Shown: positions 6,219 to 13,080 of the stretch, piece by piece
How the letters are laid out: the number at the start of each line of letters is the position of its first letter
Numbering within the stretch: position 1 is the first letter of the stretch
Origin: an uncultured Flavobacteriaceae bacterium
GTDB taxonomy: Bacteria > Bacteroidota > Bacteroidia > Flavobacteriales > Flavobacteriaceae
Direction of reading: 5' to 3'
Assembly: GCA_937901915.1 (NCBI GenBank)
Contig: CALGUD010000058.1
Coordinates: forward strand, 1-13,080
Length of the DNA: 13,080 nt
The notes under the pieces: generated by a model
Database searches by the model: none
What the model was told of the DNA's origin: nothing
Seen by the model: the letters and a program-made list of their open reading frames with translations, nothing else
Program-made: the position numbers and the translations under genes

Positions 6219-7871
6219 TTAGTATAGTAATTGCTTTGCATGTGCCAGGGCTGAATCTGAAATGTTCTTACCCCCAAGCATTTCTGCTATTTCCAATATT
6301 CGCTCATCATTAGTCAATACTTTCATTCTTGTTGATGTCATTTCCTGTTCATCTTCTTTATAAACTTTAAAATGCGCATTACCTTTTGCAGCGATTTGCG
6401 GTAAATGGGTAATGCTGAAAACCTGCATACTTTTACTCATTTGCTGCATAATATCTCCCATTTTATTAGAAATTTCTCCAGAAACCCCGGTGTCTATTTC
6501 ATCAAACATAATGGTTGGCAAATTCATATGTTGTGCTAATAACGATTTAATGCAAAGCATAATCCTTGACAATTCTCCACCTGAAGCTACTTTCTTTATT
6601 TCGCCAAAGGCAGTACCCTTATTTGCCGAAAAAAGGAATGACAACTCATCTTTGCCGTTAGGATGATATAGGTCTGAAAATATTACTTCAATCTTAAATT
6701 TTGCATTGGGCATTCCCAATTCCCCTAGTAAATTTTCCAGATATTGTGTAAGTGTTGGTATTACAGACTCACGTTTATCATGAATTTTTTGAGCGATTGA
6801 ATCCAGTTCTTCTTCAAATTTAAATACCTGAAGCTGTTTTTCTTTAATATCTGACTCAAGGTTTTCTGTAATGGCTACTTTTTCTTCAAGGTCGGATTTG
6901 ATACTTATAAGTTCGGCTACATCTAATGCATTATGCTTTTTCTGAAGGTTATAAATAGTTTGCAGCTTATTGTTTACTTCTTCCAACAGTTTCGGATCAG
7001 CCTCGAGATTTTCACCAAGTTGTTGTATTTCAGTATAAATATCATCCACTTCAATAAAGGTTGATTGTACCCTTACTGATAAATTTTCATATTGTTGCCC
7101 ATATCCGGCAAGTTTTTGAAAAATGGATTTTAATTCATTTAAAGAAGAGATAACCCCTATTTGGTCTTCTCCCAATAGTTGTTGTGAATGGGAGATCCGC
7201 TCATTTATTTCTTCAATATTATTCAGTTTTTCGTATGTAGCTTCCAGCTCAGACAGCATACCTTCAGTAAGGTTTGCCTGCTGTAGTTCTTTTAATAAAA
7301 ATGAATTATAATCCTGTTCTTTATCGGCTTCCTGCTGAAAATCAATAAGTTTTTTTAATGCAGATTTTGTTTTAAGATATTCTCTTAACTTTTCCTGGTA
7401 TTCACTTAGAATGTCGGCATTACCTGCTACTGCATCTATAACCTGAAACTGAAAGTCGTTACCTGTTAATTGAAGGGTTTGGTATTGCGAGTGAATATCG
7501 ATCAATCTTTCACCCAAAGAAGATAATACATCTAGGTTAACAGGTGTGTCATTAATAAATGCCCTGGATTTGCCACTGGGAAGAATTTCGCGTCTTATGA
7601 GTGTGTTTTTTTCAAAATCGAGATCATTTTCCTTAAAAAACCCTTCGAGATTATAGTTGTTTATAGAAAACTCGGTTTCAACAATACATTTTTCTTCTTT
7701 ATTTTTAAGGCTGTTTAAATCGGCCCTTTTACCTAGCACTAATCCCAGCCCTCCCAGTAAAATGGACTTACCGGCGCCGGTTTCACCAGTTATAATGGTT
7801 AAACCATCTCCAAATTTTACCTGGAGATTATCAATTAATGCGTAATTTTTTATGGATAGTGATGTTAACAA
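6219..7871 (-). CDS. recN: DNA repair protein RecN
   Basis: RecN is an SMC-like ATPase that acts on DNA ends in double-strand-break repair. The 550-residue protein has the full architecture: Walker A GETGAGKS at residues 29-36, a long coiled-coil middle (about 150-380, rich in Glu, Gln, Leu and Lys), the ABC signature SGGELS at 430-435, Walker B TIMFDE at 453-458 and the switch His at 489 (ITHLPQIA). The start is TTG (7869-7871). The family's typical N-terminus (LTSLSIKNYALI) begins exactly there, and an in-frame TAA lies six codons upstream with no ATG or GTG between. It is separated by 54 bases from the DUF4835 gene and has its own TATATTTG box, so it is probably an independent unit. No LexA/SOS-like box is recognisable. 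Confidence 0.94.
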   Translation of the reverse strand: MLTSLSIKNYALIDNLQVKFGDGLTIITGETGAGKSILLGGLGLVLGKRADLNSLKNKEEKCIVETEFSINNYNLEGFFKENDLDFEKNTLIRREILPSGKSRAFINDTPVNLDVLSSLGERLIDIHSQYQTLQLTGNDFQFQVIDAVAGNADILSEYQEKLREYLKTKSALKKLIDFQQEADKEQDYNSFLLKELQQANLTEGMLSELEATYEKLNNIEEINERISHSQQLLGEDQIGVISSLNELKSIFQKLAGYGQQYENLSVRVQSTFIEVDDIYTEIQQLGENLEADPKLLEEVNNKLQTIYNLQKKHNALDVAELISIKSDLEEKVAITENLESDIKEKQLQVFKFEEELDSIAQKIHDKRESVIPTLTQYLENLLGELGMPNAKFKIEVIFSDLYHPNGKDELSFLFSANKGTAFGEIKKVASGGELSRIMLCIKSLLAQHMNLPTIMFDEIDTGVSGEISNKMGDIMQQMSKSMQVFSITHLPQIAAKGNAHFKVYKEDEQEMTSTRMKVLTNDERILEIAEMLGGKNISDSALAHAKQLLY

Positions 7872-7892
7872 TCGGATAACTTTTTAACCTTT

Positions 7893-7900
7893 CAAATATA
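7893..7900 (-). promoter_or_regulatory. Probable -7 box of the recN promoter
   Basis: The minus strand reads TATATTTG (TAnnTTTG consensus), 21 bases before the TTG start. It lies in the 54-base gap after the DUF4835 gene and would give a leader of about 15 bases. The -33 region is T-rich but has no exact TTTG. Confidence 0.45.
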
Positions 7901-7925
7901 GTTAATACAGAAATGGAAAAAAACT

Positions 7926-8813
7926 TTAAAATTTTATATCTGACCAATTCGATGCATATAGTGGTGCAATTCTTTCCAGTGTGGTTTTTAAACTCCGAAT
8001 GTCTACTTTGGGACCATCAGCAAAAACATCCCTGATTTCGTCGGCTTTGGCATCAAAAAAAGTTTGCATCACAAAAGAATTTGGTCGCTTGTTATTGAGT
8101 TTTCCCAGTAAAATGATACTGTTTGATATCGCATCTTTTCCTTCCTGTGTGTTTTCTGCCATCACATCCAATCCCAATCTATGATATTCATACATAGCCT
8201 GCCTGTACTCTACAAATGTATTGGACAATATATTGTCTATAAGTTCCCAACGTGTTCTGTTGCCGTCAATTTGTTTCCATCCGCTGTAACGGCTACTTTG
8301 AGCTAAATTAACAATCTCACGGGCCTGGTTAAAATAATCGGTGCCTCCCTGTAGTGCAAAAGTATCAGCATCAATTCCCAGGATTATATATACATAATAG
8401 GTTATGACCGACACAAGGTTAGACTCAAAAGCATTTTTGTTATAAAACAGCGGCTCAAATTCCAGGTAACTAAAGCTAAATTGTTTATCCTGATAATTAA
8501 ATACCGGGGTTTCATAAGTTGAATTAAAAACCGGCCTGTTGGACTGTATTTGTATGTTTCCTTCAAACTGGTTACTGTCATAACCGGTAATTGTCAGAAG
8601 CATATTACAGGTAATACGCTCATTAATGGAAAATTCCTTGCTTGTCCATTTTGTCTTATTAATGTAATCATTTAAAGACTTTTCCAGCGTTCTGAAAACT
8701 TGCTGATTTGTTTGGCCTACCTGGTCTGCATTAACTGTAACATTGCAATTAAGTTCCTGCGCATTTACGATAAATACGTTAATTAACAACAGTATTAATA
8801 CAATTCTAGACAT
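7926..8813 (-). CDS. Secreted DUF4835 family protein
   Basis: A signal peptide (MSRIVLILLLINVFIVNA, cleavage expected before QELNC) precedes a mature protein of about 277 residues with no membrane segment, so it should be in the periplasm or exported. The sequence fits the DUF4835 family, which is typical of Bacteroidota and commonly lies between coaBC and recN. Its function is not known to me. I chose the ATG at 8811-8813 because it places a normal signal peptide at the N-terminus and overlaps the coaBC stop by only 8 bases. An in-frame start 13 codons upstream (8852) would add a charged extension ahead of the signal peptide and lengthen the overlap to 47 bases. The tight overlap indicates translation coupled to coaBC. 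No catalytic motif stands out. Confidence 0.8.
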   Translation of the reverse strand: MSRIVLILLLINVFIVNAQELNCNVTVNADQVGQTNQQVFRTLEKSLNDYINKTKWTSKEFSINERITCNMLLTITGYDSNQFEGNIQIQSNRPVFNSTYETPVFNYQDKQFSFSYLEFEPLFYNKNAFESNLVSVITYYVYIILGIDADTFALQGGTDYFNQAREIVNLAQSSRYSGWKQIDGNRTRWELIDNILSNTFVEYRQAMYEYHRLGLDVMAENTQEGKDAISNSIILLGKLNNKRPNSFVMQTFFDAKADEIRDVFADGPKVDIRSLKTTLERIAPLYASNWSDIKF

Positions 8814-10017
8814 CAAATCTTTTAATAATTTCATTAAAAATATCTTTGGCAACGTCGGCCTTTGACTTTAAATTAAACGGTATTATGTTTAATTCCTTAT
8901 CTATAAAAGTAATTTTATTTGTGGAATTACCAAATCCCGCACCTTCATCGTTTAAGGAATTAAGGACTATGGCATCCAGATTCTTTTTAAAAAGTTTGGC
9001 TTTTGCATTTTCTGTTTCATTTGTGGTTTCTAAAGCAAACCCTACCAAATATTGATGTTTTTTTATATCTCCCAAAGAAGCCAGGATATCTTTTGTTAAT
9101 TCCAATTCTATTGTTAGGGATGTATCGTCTTTTTTAATTTTTTCAGTAGCACTCTTTTTTGGCTTGTAGTCTGCAACTGCTGCTGCTAATATTGCAATGT
9201 CAACATTACTATATGCATCATGTGCTTTCTGGTACATTTCTTCAGCAGTAGTTACTCTTGTTACATGAATTAAAGAGTGTTGTATACTGATGTGAGTGGG
9301 TCCGGTTATTAAAAAAACTTCTGCTCCAAGATTAGATGCTTCGACAGCCAATTCAAAACCCATTTTACCCGAAGAGTGATTACCTATAAAGCGTACCGGG
9401 TCTATAGCCTCAAAAGTAGGGCCCGCAGTAATTAGTACTTTTTTATTTTTCAACGGAAGTTTGGAAAGAACATCTGCTTCAATAAAGCTGATAATTTCTT
9501 CCGGTTCGGCCATCCTGCCCTCGCCTACCAATCCACTGGCAAGTTCTCCATGAGAAGCCGGGATCATTATATTTCCAAAACTTTTTAAGGTGTTAAAGGT
9601 ATTTTGGGTGGACTTGTGCTTGTACATATCGAGGTCCATGGCAGGAGCAAAATATACCGGGCATTTGGCTGATAAGTAGGTGGCTAAAAGAAGATTATCA
9701 CTTATACCGTTGGCCATTTTAGATAAAGTATTGGCTGTAGCAGGGGCTATGAGCATTATATCTGCCCATAATCCTAATTCTACATGATTATTCCAAACAG
9801 TATTTTCTTCATCATCATTTATGAATGAGGATAAAACAGGATTTTTTGATAAAGTAGAAAGCGTTAAAGGAGTAATGAAGTCTTTTGCACTTTCTGTCAT
9901 CACAACTTTAACGCTTGCCCCCGATTTTATAAACAATCGGACTAAAGCTGCAGTCTTATAAGCGGCAATGCCTCCCGTTATGCCTAAAAGTACATTTTTA
10001 CCGCTTAAAACAGACAT
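8806..10017 (-). CDS. coaBC: Bifunctional phosphopantothenoylcysteine decarboxylase / phosphopantothenate-cysteine ligase
   Basis: CoaBC joins cysteine to 4'-phosphopantothenate and then decarboxylates the product to 4'-phosphopantetheine, in the cytoplasm. The N-terminal CoaC flavoprotein domain (about 1-185) has the FMN site GITGGIAAYK (12-21), the catalytic His H78 in NHVELGLWAD and PAMDLDMY (125-132), a variant of the family PAMNxxM motif. In the substrate-flap region the sequence reads ASGLVGEGRM (160-169), where the E. coli enzyme has ACG with a catalytic Cys. The C-terminal CoaB domain (about 190-403) has ITAGPTFEAIDPVRF, N213 in GNHSSGKMG, AAAVADYKP (278-286) and KIKK (293-296). The length, 403 residues, is normal. 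The ATG shares one base with the rpoZ stop (TAATG), and the 3' end overlaps the DUF4835 gene. Confidence 0.94.
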   Translation of the reverse strand: MSVLSGKNVLLGITGGIAAYKTAALVRLFIKSGASVKVVMTESAKDFITPLTLSTLSKNPVLSSFINDDEENTVWNNHVELGLWADIMLIAPATANTLSKMANGISDNLLLATYLSAKCPVYFAPAMDLDMYKHKSTQNTFNTLKSFGNIMIPASHGELASGLVGEGRMAEPEEIISFIEADVLSKLPLKNKKVLITAGPTFEAIDPVRFIGNHSSGKMGFELAVEASNLGAEVFLITGPTHISIQHSLIHVTRVTTAEEMYQKAHDAYSNVDIAILAAAVADYKPKKSATEKIKKDDTSLTIELELTKDILASLGDIKKHQYLVGFALETTNETENAKAKLFKKNLDAIVLNSLNDEGAGFGNSTNKITFIDKELNIIPFNLKSKADVAKDIFNEIIKRFDV

Positions 10018-10340
10018 TATTTTTCTTCTGTATTCCTGTAGTATATTTTATCTTCTAACCACTCATGTATAGCAATTGCATGAGGCTTTGGAAGTTTTTC
10101 GTAAAATTTTGAAACTTCGATCTGCTCTTTGTTTTCAAAAATTTCTTCCAGACTATCGGTATAGGTAGCAAATTCTTCCAGCTTTTCGATCAATTCTTTT
10201 TTTACTTCAGAGTTGATTTGAATGGCTCGTTTTGCAATAATAGAAATTGCTTCATAAATATTTTCTGTAGGGGCATCAACTTCGTTTCTGTTGTAAGTGA
10301 CACTTGATACAGGTGCTTCGCTTTTTCTTAAATCTCTCAT
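10017..10340 (-). CDS. rpoZ: DNA-directed RNA polymerase omega subunit, Bacteroidota type
   Basis: This is a 107-residue acidic protein. The segment NIYEAISIIAKRAIQI (27-42) matches the omega core helix that holds the C-terminal tail of the beta' subunit, and the segment after it (EKLEEFATYTDSLEEIFEN, FYEKLPKPHAIAIHEWLE) is characteristic of the Bacteroidota form. Omega promotes assembly and stability of RNA polymerase. The gene sits between bamD and coaBC with one-base TAATG overlaps on both sides, so the three are co-transcribed and probably translationally coupled. An rpoZ-coaBC neighbourhood is a familiar arrangement in bacteria, which supports the assignment. The start is the ATG at 10338-10340. 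Confidence 0.85.
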   Translation of the reverse strand: MRDLRKSEAPVSSVTYNRNEVDAPTENIYEAISIIAKRAIQINSEVKKELIEKLEEFATYTDSLEEIFENKEQIEVSKFYEKLPKPHAIAIHEWLEDKIYYRNTEEK

Positions 10341-11149
10341 TATGTGTTTTTATTAAACCGTTCCAGTTCTTTATTAATGTTTTCCAACATTCTATCTGCC
10401 TCTTTCATAAATTCTGATCCGGGATAGAATTTTTTAAACGAATTATATGAGTTTATTGCTTCATTTAAACGTTCTTCCTGTTTGGCAAGAATACTGTTCA
10501 TTCCCAGATAATAATATGATAGAAATTTTTGATATAATGCTTCTTCCCTAAAAGGTGATCCGGGATATTCTGATAAAAACAGATCTAATGCTTTTGCACC
10601 AGCTTTGTAATCCCGTATTGTATTGTATTGTTTTGCTATTTCAAATGCCTTTTTTTCTAGTTTTGTCCTTAATTCTGCCGACATTTTATTGGCCTCATCC
10701 AAAAACTCCGATTCAGGGTACTTGTTGATAAAAACTTGCATCTTTTCAAGAGCTGTTACCGTTTCCGTCTGGTCTATGCTATACTTAGGCGAAAGTTTAT
10801 ATTGACTAAGTACATTTTTATACAAGGCCTCTTCCACTTTTTCACTTTTAGGATATGACTTGGCAAATCTTTCAAACTGATACGCTGCAAGGTAATAATC
10901 TTCTACATTAAAATAACAATTGGCCAGGAAATAGTAAATTCGCTCACCCTGTGGCTTTCCGGTATAATTGGGTGAAATCTGTTCAAATAGCCTGATAGCT
11001 TTTTTATATTTTTTCTCTTCATAAAGCTTCTCAGCCACTTCATATTTAACTTTAACGTCTTCGTTTTTTAAAGCTTTCTGATACTCGCTACATGAAGTCA
11101 GGACTATACCTACAATTAATAATGCTAAAAGTTTTAACTTTTTATTCAT
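10340..11149 (-). CDS. bamD: Outer-membrane assembly lipoprotein BamD
   Basis: BamD is the essential lipoprotein partner of BamA in the complex that folds beta-barrel proteins into the outer membrane. The 269-residue precursor has a lipoprotein signal peptide ending in the lipobox LTSC, with lipid attachment at C20. It is followed by helical tetratricopeptide-like repeats, visible as recurring pairs such as YEEKKYKKAIRLFEQI, DYYLAAYQFERFAKSYP, KMQVFINKYPESEFLDEA, KALDLFLSEYPGSPFREEA and SYNSFKKFYPGSEFMKEA. The YPxSxxxxEA ends are typical of BamD. No membrane helix follows the signal, as expected for a periplasm-facing lipoprotein. It is the first gene of the bamD-rpoZ-coaBC-DUF4835 operon, after a 103-base gap that contains two TAnnTTTG boxes. 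The start is the ATG at 11147-11149. Confidence 0.92.
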   Translation of the reverse strand: MNKKLKLLALLIVGIVLTSCSEYQKALKNEDVKVKYEVAEKLYEEKKYKKAIRLFEQISPNYTGKPQGERIYYFLANCYFNVEDYYLAAYQFERFAKSYPKSEKVEEALYKNVLSQYKLSPKYSIDQTETVTALEKMQVFINKYPESEFLDEANKMSAELRTKLEKKAFEIAKQYNTIRDYKAGAKALDLFLSEYPGSPFREEALYQKFLSYYYLGMNSILAKQEERLNEAINSYNSFKKFYPGSEFMKEADRMLENINKELERFNKNT

Positions 11150-11153
11150 CCGG

Positions 11154-11171
11154 CAAAATTAGTCAAATATA
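11154..11171 (-). promoter_or_regulatory. Two -7-like boxes upstream of bamD
   Basis: The minus strand carries TATATTTG (11164-11171) and, two bases further on, TAATTTTG (11154-11161), both matching TAnnTTTG. The nearer one ends 4 bases before the bamD ATG. The farther one would give a leader of about 8-10 bases. T-rich sequence lies upstream, but no -33 element sits at the ideal spacing from either. Confidence 0.4.
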
Positions 11172-11252
11172 TGACAATTAAAAACAAAAATTTCATTAAC
11201 GTTACAAACGCTAAATTAGCCTGTTTATTAGTTTTCCTCTACTAAACAAATG

Positions 11253-12137
11253 TTAACTTTCTTGGAGAACTGATATAAATTGCGCTATTTTTTGTTTTAA
11301 TGGAGCCGATACAGAAACCAAAGGTAGCCTGACAACTTCTTTGCATAACCCAAACTGTTGCAATACAGACTTAATACCTGCAGGATTACCTTCTTCAAAA
11401 ATATAATCAATAACATTCATCAATTGGTAATGAATATGAGTAGCCTCATCAATATTTCCTCGTAGGGCCGATCTCACCATCCCAGAAAATTCCACTGGGA
11501 ACCCTTGTCCTATTACCGATATTACTCCCGAACCGCCTGCAAGTGTTATTGGTAAGGTGAGCATGTCATCACCCGAAATCACCATAAAATCTTTAGGCTT
11601 GTCTTTTAGCAACCGCAACGCCTGAACCATATCGCCTGCAGCTTCTTTAATACCTATTATATTTTTAAAATCATTTGCAAGCCTGAAAACTGTTTGAGGC
11701 AAAATGTTTGATGCCGTCCTTCCCGGAACATTATAAAGTACTATCGGCTTGTCTGTTGCTTCCGAAATAGCCTTGTAGTGTTGATATATACCTTCCTGGG
11801 TGGGTTTATTGTAAGATGGTGACACCGATAATATGGCATCAAAATGACTAAGGTCTGAGGTTGTTAAATCATTTACAACTTCTGCCGTATTATTACTTCC
11901 TGAACCTAACATCAAAGGAACTCTCCCTGCGTTGGCTTTAATTATTGTTTGTTTTACTGTTTCCTTTTCACTTTTAGACAATGTAGAAGACTCTGCTGTT
12001 GTACCTAATACAACTATATACTCTACACCTCCTTTGATCACGTGGTTAACAATGTTTTCCAAGGCCTCCAGGTCTATACTTAAATCATTTTTAAAAGGTG
12101 TTACCAGTGCTACTCCTGTTCCTACTAACCTAGTCAT
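11253..12137 (-). CDS. dapA: 4-hydroxy-tetrahydrodipicolinate synthase
   Basis: DapA condenses pyruvate with L-aspartate semialdehyde, the first committed step of the diaminopimelate/lysine pathway that feeds peptidoglycan. The 294-residue TIM barrel has every hallmark. The substrate-site threonines T46-T47 are in GTTAESSTL, Y109 is in SPSYNKP and Y135 in LYNVPGRT. R140 is the expected carboxylate-binding Arg. K164 in GIKEAAGD is the Schiff-base lysine, and the late barrel motif is VISGDD. These match E. coli T44-T45, Y107, Y133, R138 and K161. The length is normal. The ATG (12135-12137) shares one base with the upstream DUF6913 stop (TAATG), so the two genes were evolved for co-translation. 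About 100 bases separate it from bamD, which has its own promoter boxes. Confidence 0.95.
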   Translation of the reverse strand: MTRLVGTGVALVTPFKNDLSIDLEALENIVNHVIKGGVEYIVVLGTTAESSTLSKSEKETVKQTIIKANAGRVPLMLGSGSNNTAEVVNDLTTSDLSHFDAILSVSPSYNKPTQEGIYQHYKAISEATDKPIVLYNVPGRTASNILPQTVFRLANDFKNIIGIKEAAGDMVQALRLLKDKPKDFMVISGDDMLTLPITLAGGSGVISVIGQGFPVEFSGMVRSALRGNIDEATHIHYQLMNVIDYIFEEGNPAGIKSVLQQFGLCKEVVRLPLVSVSAPLKQKIAQFISVLQES

Positions 12138-12412
12138 TATTTTTTGTTTAAAATTTTCAGGTATTTAACCAACTCTTCTTTAAAATATTCAAAATCGTTT
12201 ATTGGCCCCTTCAGTGTTAAATCATTAAAATCAGTATTATCCTGTCCTAATCCGATTCTGAATCTCGCATTTGCAAGGGCTGACACTAACAAAAGTGGTA
12301 ATGTCTTTTCGCTATAATAATTTATAACGAGGTCATATTCTTTTTCCAGGTAATGATTAACTTTAAAATTATTGATAGATCCGGTTATTAATATTGAGCT
12401 TTCCGAAAACAC
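12137..12412 (-). CDS. DUF6913-like protein, N-terminal part missing at the junction
   Basis: About 90 residues of C-terminal sequence are present: SINNFKVNHYLEKEYDLVINYY, LLLVSALANARFRIGLG, and a final FKEELVKYLKILNKK. This resembles the C-terminal half of DUF6913 (flavobacterial hypothetical proteins of about 170 residues often encoded just before dapA). The function is unknown to me. The apparent GTG start at 12410-12412 is not credible as the native start. The frame continues upstream through compositionally foreign DNA to a stop near 12,495, and recognisable homology ends about where the GC-rich sequence begins. The gene therefore looks cut at about 12,411-12,420 rather than naturally short. 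Whether it is a real disruption or an assembly join is undecided. It is coupled to dapA by a TAATG overlap. Confidence 0.6.
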   Translation of the reverse strand: MFSESSILITGSINNFKVNHYLEKEYDLVINYYSEKTLPLLLVSALANARFRIGLGQDNTDFNDLTLKGPINDFEYFKEELVKYLKILNKK

Positions 12413-12420
12413 AGCAATCG
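12411..12420. other. Composition and coding breakpoint
   Basis: To the left, the sequence is about one-third G+C with all genes on the minus strand. To the right it is a little over one-half G+C, coding on the plus strand. The truncated DUF6913 frame and the first propeller unit meet here. No insertion-sequence end, integrase site, tRNA or target duplication is visible at the break. Confidence 0.65.
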
Positions 12421-13080
12421 GAGGCCGGGTTTTCCGTTACGAGAAGCCGGGAGAATGGGTGGATTTCGGACAGCTTCCAGGGGTAGAAGCCATCATGGGA
12501 CTGGTGGTTTACCAAGGTGAGTTATACGCAAGTTCATTATATTCACCTGGGTTTTACAGGTACAAGACGGATGGTCAATGGGAGGATTGTGGGACGCCTG
12601 ACGGAAAAAGGATTCAAAGTTTTGCGGTTTATGATGGTTATCTATTCGCCACAAGCTATGATTCGGGGAGTGTTTACCGCTACGACGGGAAGGACTGGGT
12701 GAACTGTGGTCCGGTAGGTAAAGACAATACCCAAACCTATGGCTTCGCTGTGTATCAGGGTCAACTCTATGTTTCTACTTGGCCAAGTGGGCGGGTATTT
12801 GTTTATCAGGGCGATGATAATTGGAAGGATACCGGGCGCCTGGGTGAAGAGCTGGAAGTAATGGGGCTGATTGTTTACAACGGACAGCTGTTGGGCGGGA
12901 CGCTGCCATTGGCCGAAGTCTATGTATATGAAGGGGACACCCTCTGGAGGCGGATGGACCAATTGGACAAGACGGCGGACGTGAAATACCGTCGGGCCTG
13001 GACCATGGTCGAACATGCGGGCAAAGTGTATGGAAGCACCCTGCCTTCCGGACATATCCATTCCTATGAAGCGGGAAAAA
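12411..13080 (+). CDS. Fragment of a repeat protein with beta-propeller (Kelch-like) units, open at both ends
   Basis: The plus-strand frame with codons starting at 12411, 12414 and so on is free of stops to the window end. It encodes tandem units starting at 12420, 12549, 12666, 12789, 12912 and 13050, of 43, 39, 41, 41 and 46 residues, plus a partial sixth. The consensus is roughly G-x-V-[YF]-x-Y-(x4-6)-W-x-[DN]-x-G, a variable loop, then [GA]-[FL]-x-V-Y-x-G-x-L-[YF]-x-[ST]. Examples are GSVYRYDGKDWVNCG with FAVYQGQLYVS, and GRVFVYQGDDNWKDTG with LIVYNGQLLGG. Alternating hydrophobic strands with a Trp and paired Gly suit propeller blades, probably in an extracellular or periplasmic protein, but the substrate is unknown. 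Start, signal peptide and end are all missing. G+C is just over 50 percent, unlike every other gene here. Confidence 0.65.

Noticed and set aside
8811..8852. Longer N-terminus for the DUF4835 protein starting at 8852
   Set aside because: It would put a 13-residue charged extension before an otherwise normal signal peptide and increase the overlap with coaBC to 47 bases.
2551..10017. coaE and coaBC as a dedicated CoA biosynthesis cluster
   Set aside because: They lie in different operons about 5.7 kb apart with unrelated genes between, and other pathway genes such as coaA/coaX, coaD, panB and panC are absent; this looks like chance proximity in a conserved region.
11222..11248. Possible terminator hairpin after dapA (TGTTT and AGT pairing with ACT and AAACA)
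   Set aside because: The stem is AT-rich, interrupted and lacks a T-run on the minus strand, so it is not convincing as a terminator.
12517..12702. A short plus-strand frame starting near 12,517
   Set aside because: It is out of phase with the repeat-bearing frame and shows no repeat units or domain.
12642..13061. A 139-codon minus-strand frame in the GC-rich tail
   Set aside because: It is antisense to the propeller-unit frame, has no recognisable domain, and the plus-strand repeat pattern shows clearly which strand codes.
1..13080. CRISPR array, tRNA/rRNA genes, toxin-antitoxin pair, prophage or defence system
   Set aside because: No regularly spaced direct repeats, cloverleaf, integrase, reverse transcriptase, nuclease-helicase or paired small genes were seen on either strand; the genes are conserved housekeeping functions.

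Overview
The window reads as a chromosomal segment of a low-GC Bacteroidota bacterium, most likely a member of the Flavobacteriaceae, joined near position 12,415 to about 660 bases of unrelated, GC-richer DNA. The lineage call rests on the gene content and order (DUF6913, dapA, bamD, Bacteroidota-type rpoZ, coaBC, DUF4835, recN, fabI), an RprXY-type two-component system, promoter-like TAnnTTTG boxes, weak Shine-Dalgarno signals, and dispersed palindromic repeats of a kind common between flavobacterial genes. By eye, G+C is about one third up to roughly 12,410 and a little over one half afterwards.

Layout: every gene up to 12,412 lies on the minus strand, so transcription runs right to left. 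The first block in transcription order is a truncated DUF6913 gene and dapA (lysine/peptidoglycan precursor synthesis). The second is bamD, rpoZ, coaBC and a secreted DUF4835 protein. These four are packed with 1- to 8-base overlaps and link outer-membrane assembly, RNA polymerase and coenzyme A synthesis. recN (DNA repair) and fabI (fatty-acid elongation) follow as separate units, each with its own TAnnTTTG box. After a 163-base MITE-like inverted repeat come a family 2 glycosyltransferase, a YbbR-domain membrane protein and coaE (last step of CoA synthesis). After a 76-base gap with a cluster of TTAAC motifs come a sensor kinase and its OmpR-family response regulator. The unit ends in a clear Rho-independent terminator (115-154), beyond which lie short palindromic repeats.

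The right end (12,411-13,080) differs. It carries one long plus-strand frame, open at both ends, encoding about five and a half tandem 39-46-residue units of beta-propeller (Kelch-like) character. The DUF6913 gene loses its N-terminal half exactly where this sequence begins. This is either a chimeric assembly join or a real insertion/rearrangement, and sequence alone cannot decide which.

I looked for an undescribed system (defence island, CRISPR, novel RNA, retroelement, secondary-metabolite cluster) and did not find one. The main block is conserved housekeeping. The items most worth checking are the junction, the repeat protein, the MITE-like element, the TTAAC cluster ahead of the kinase, and promoter boxes lying within 4-5 bases of several start codons.
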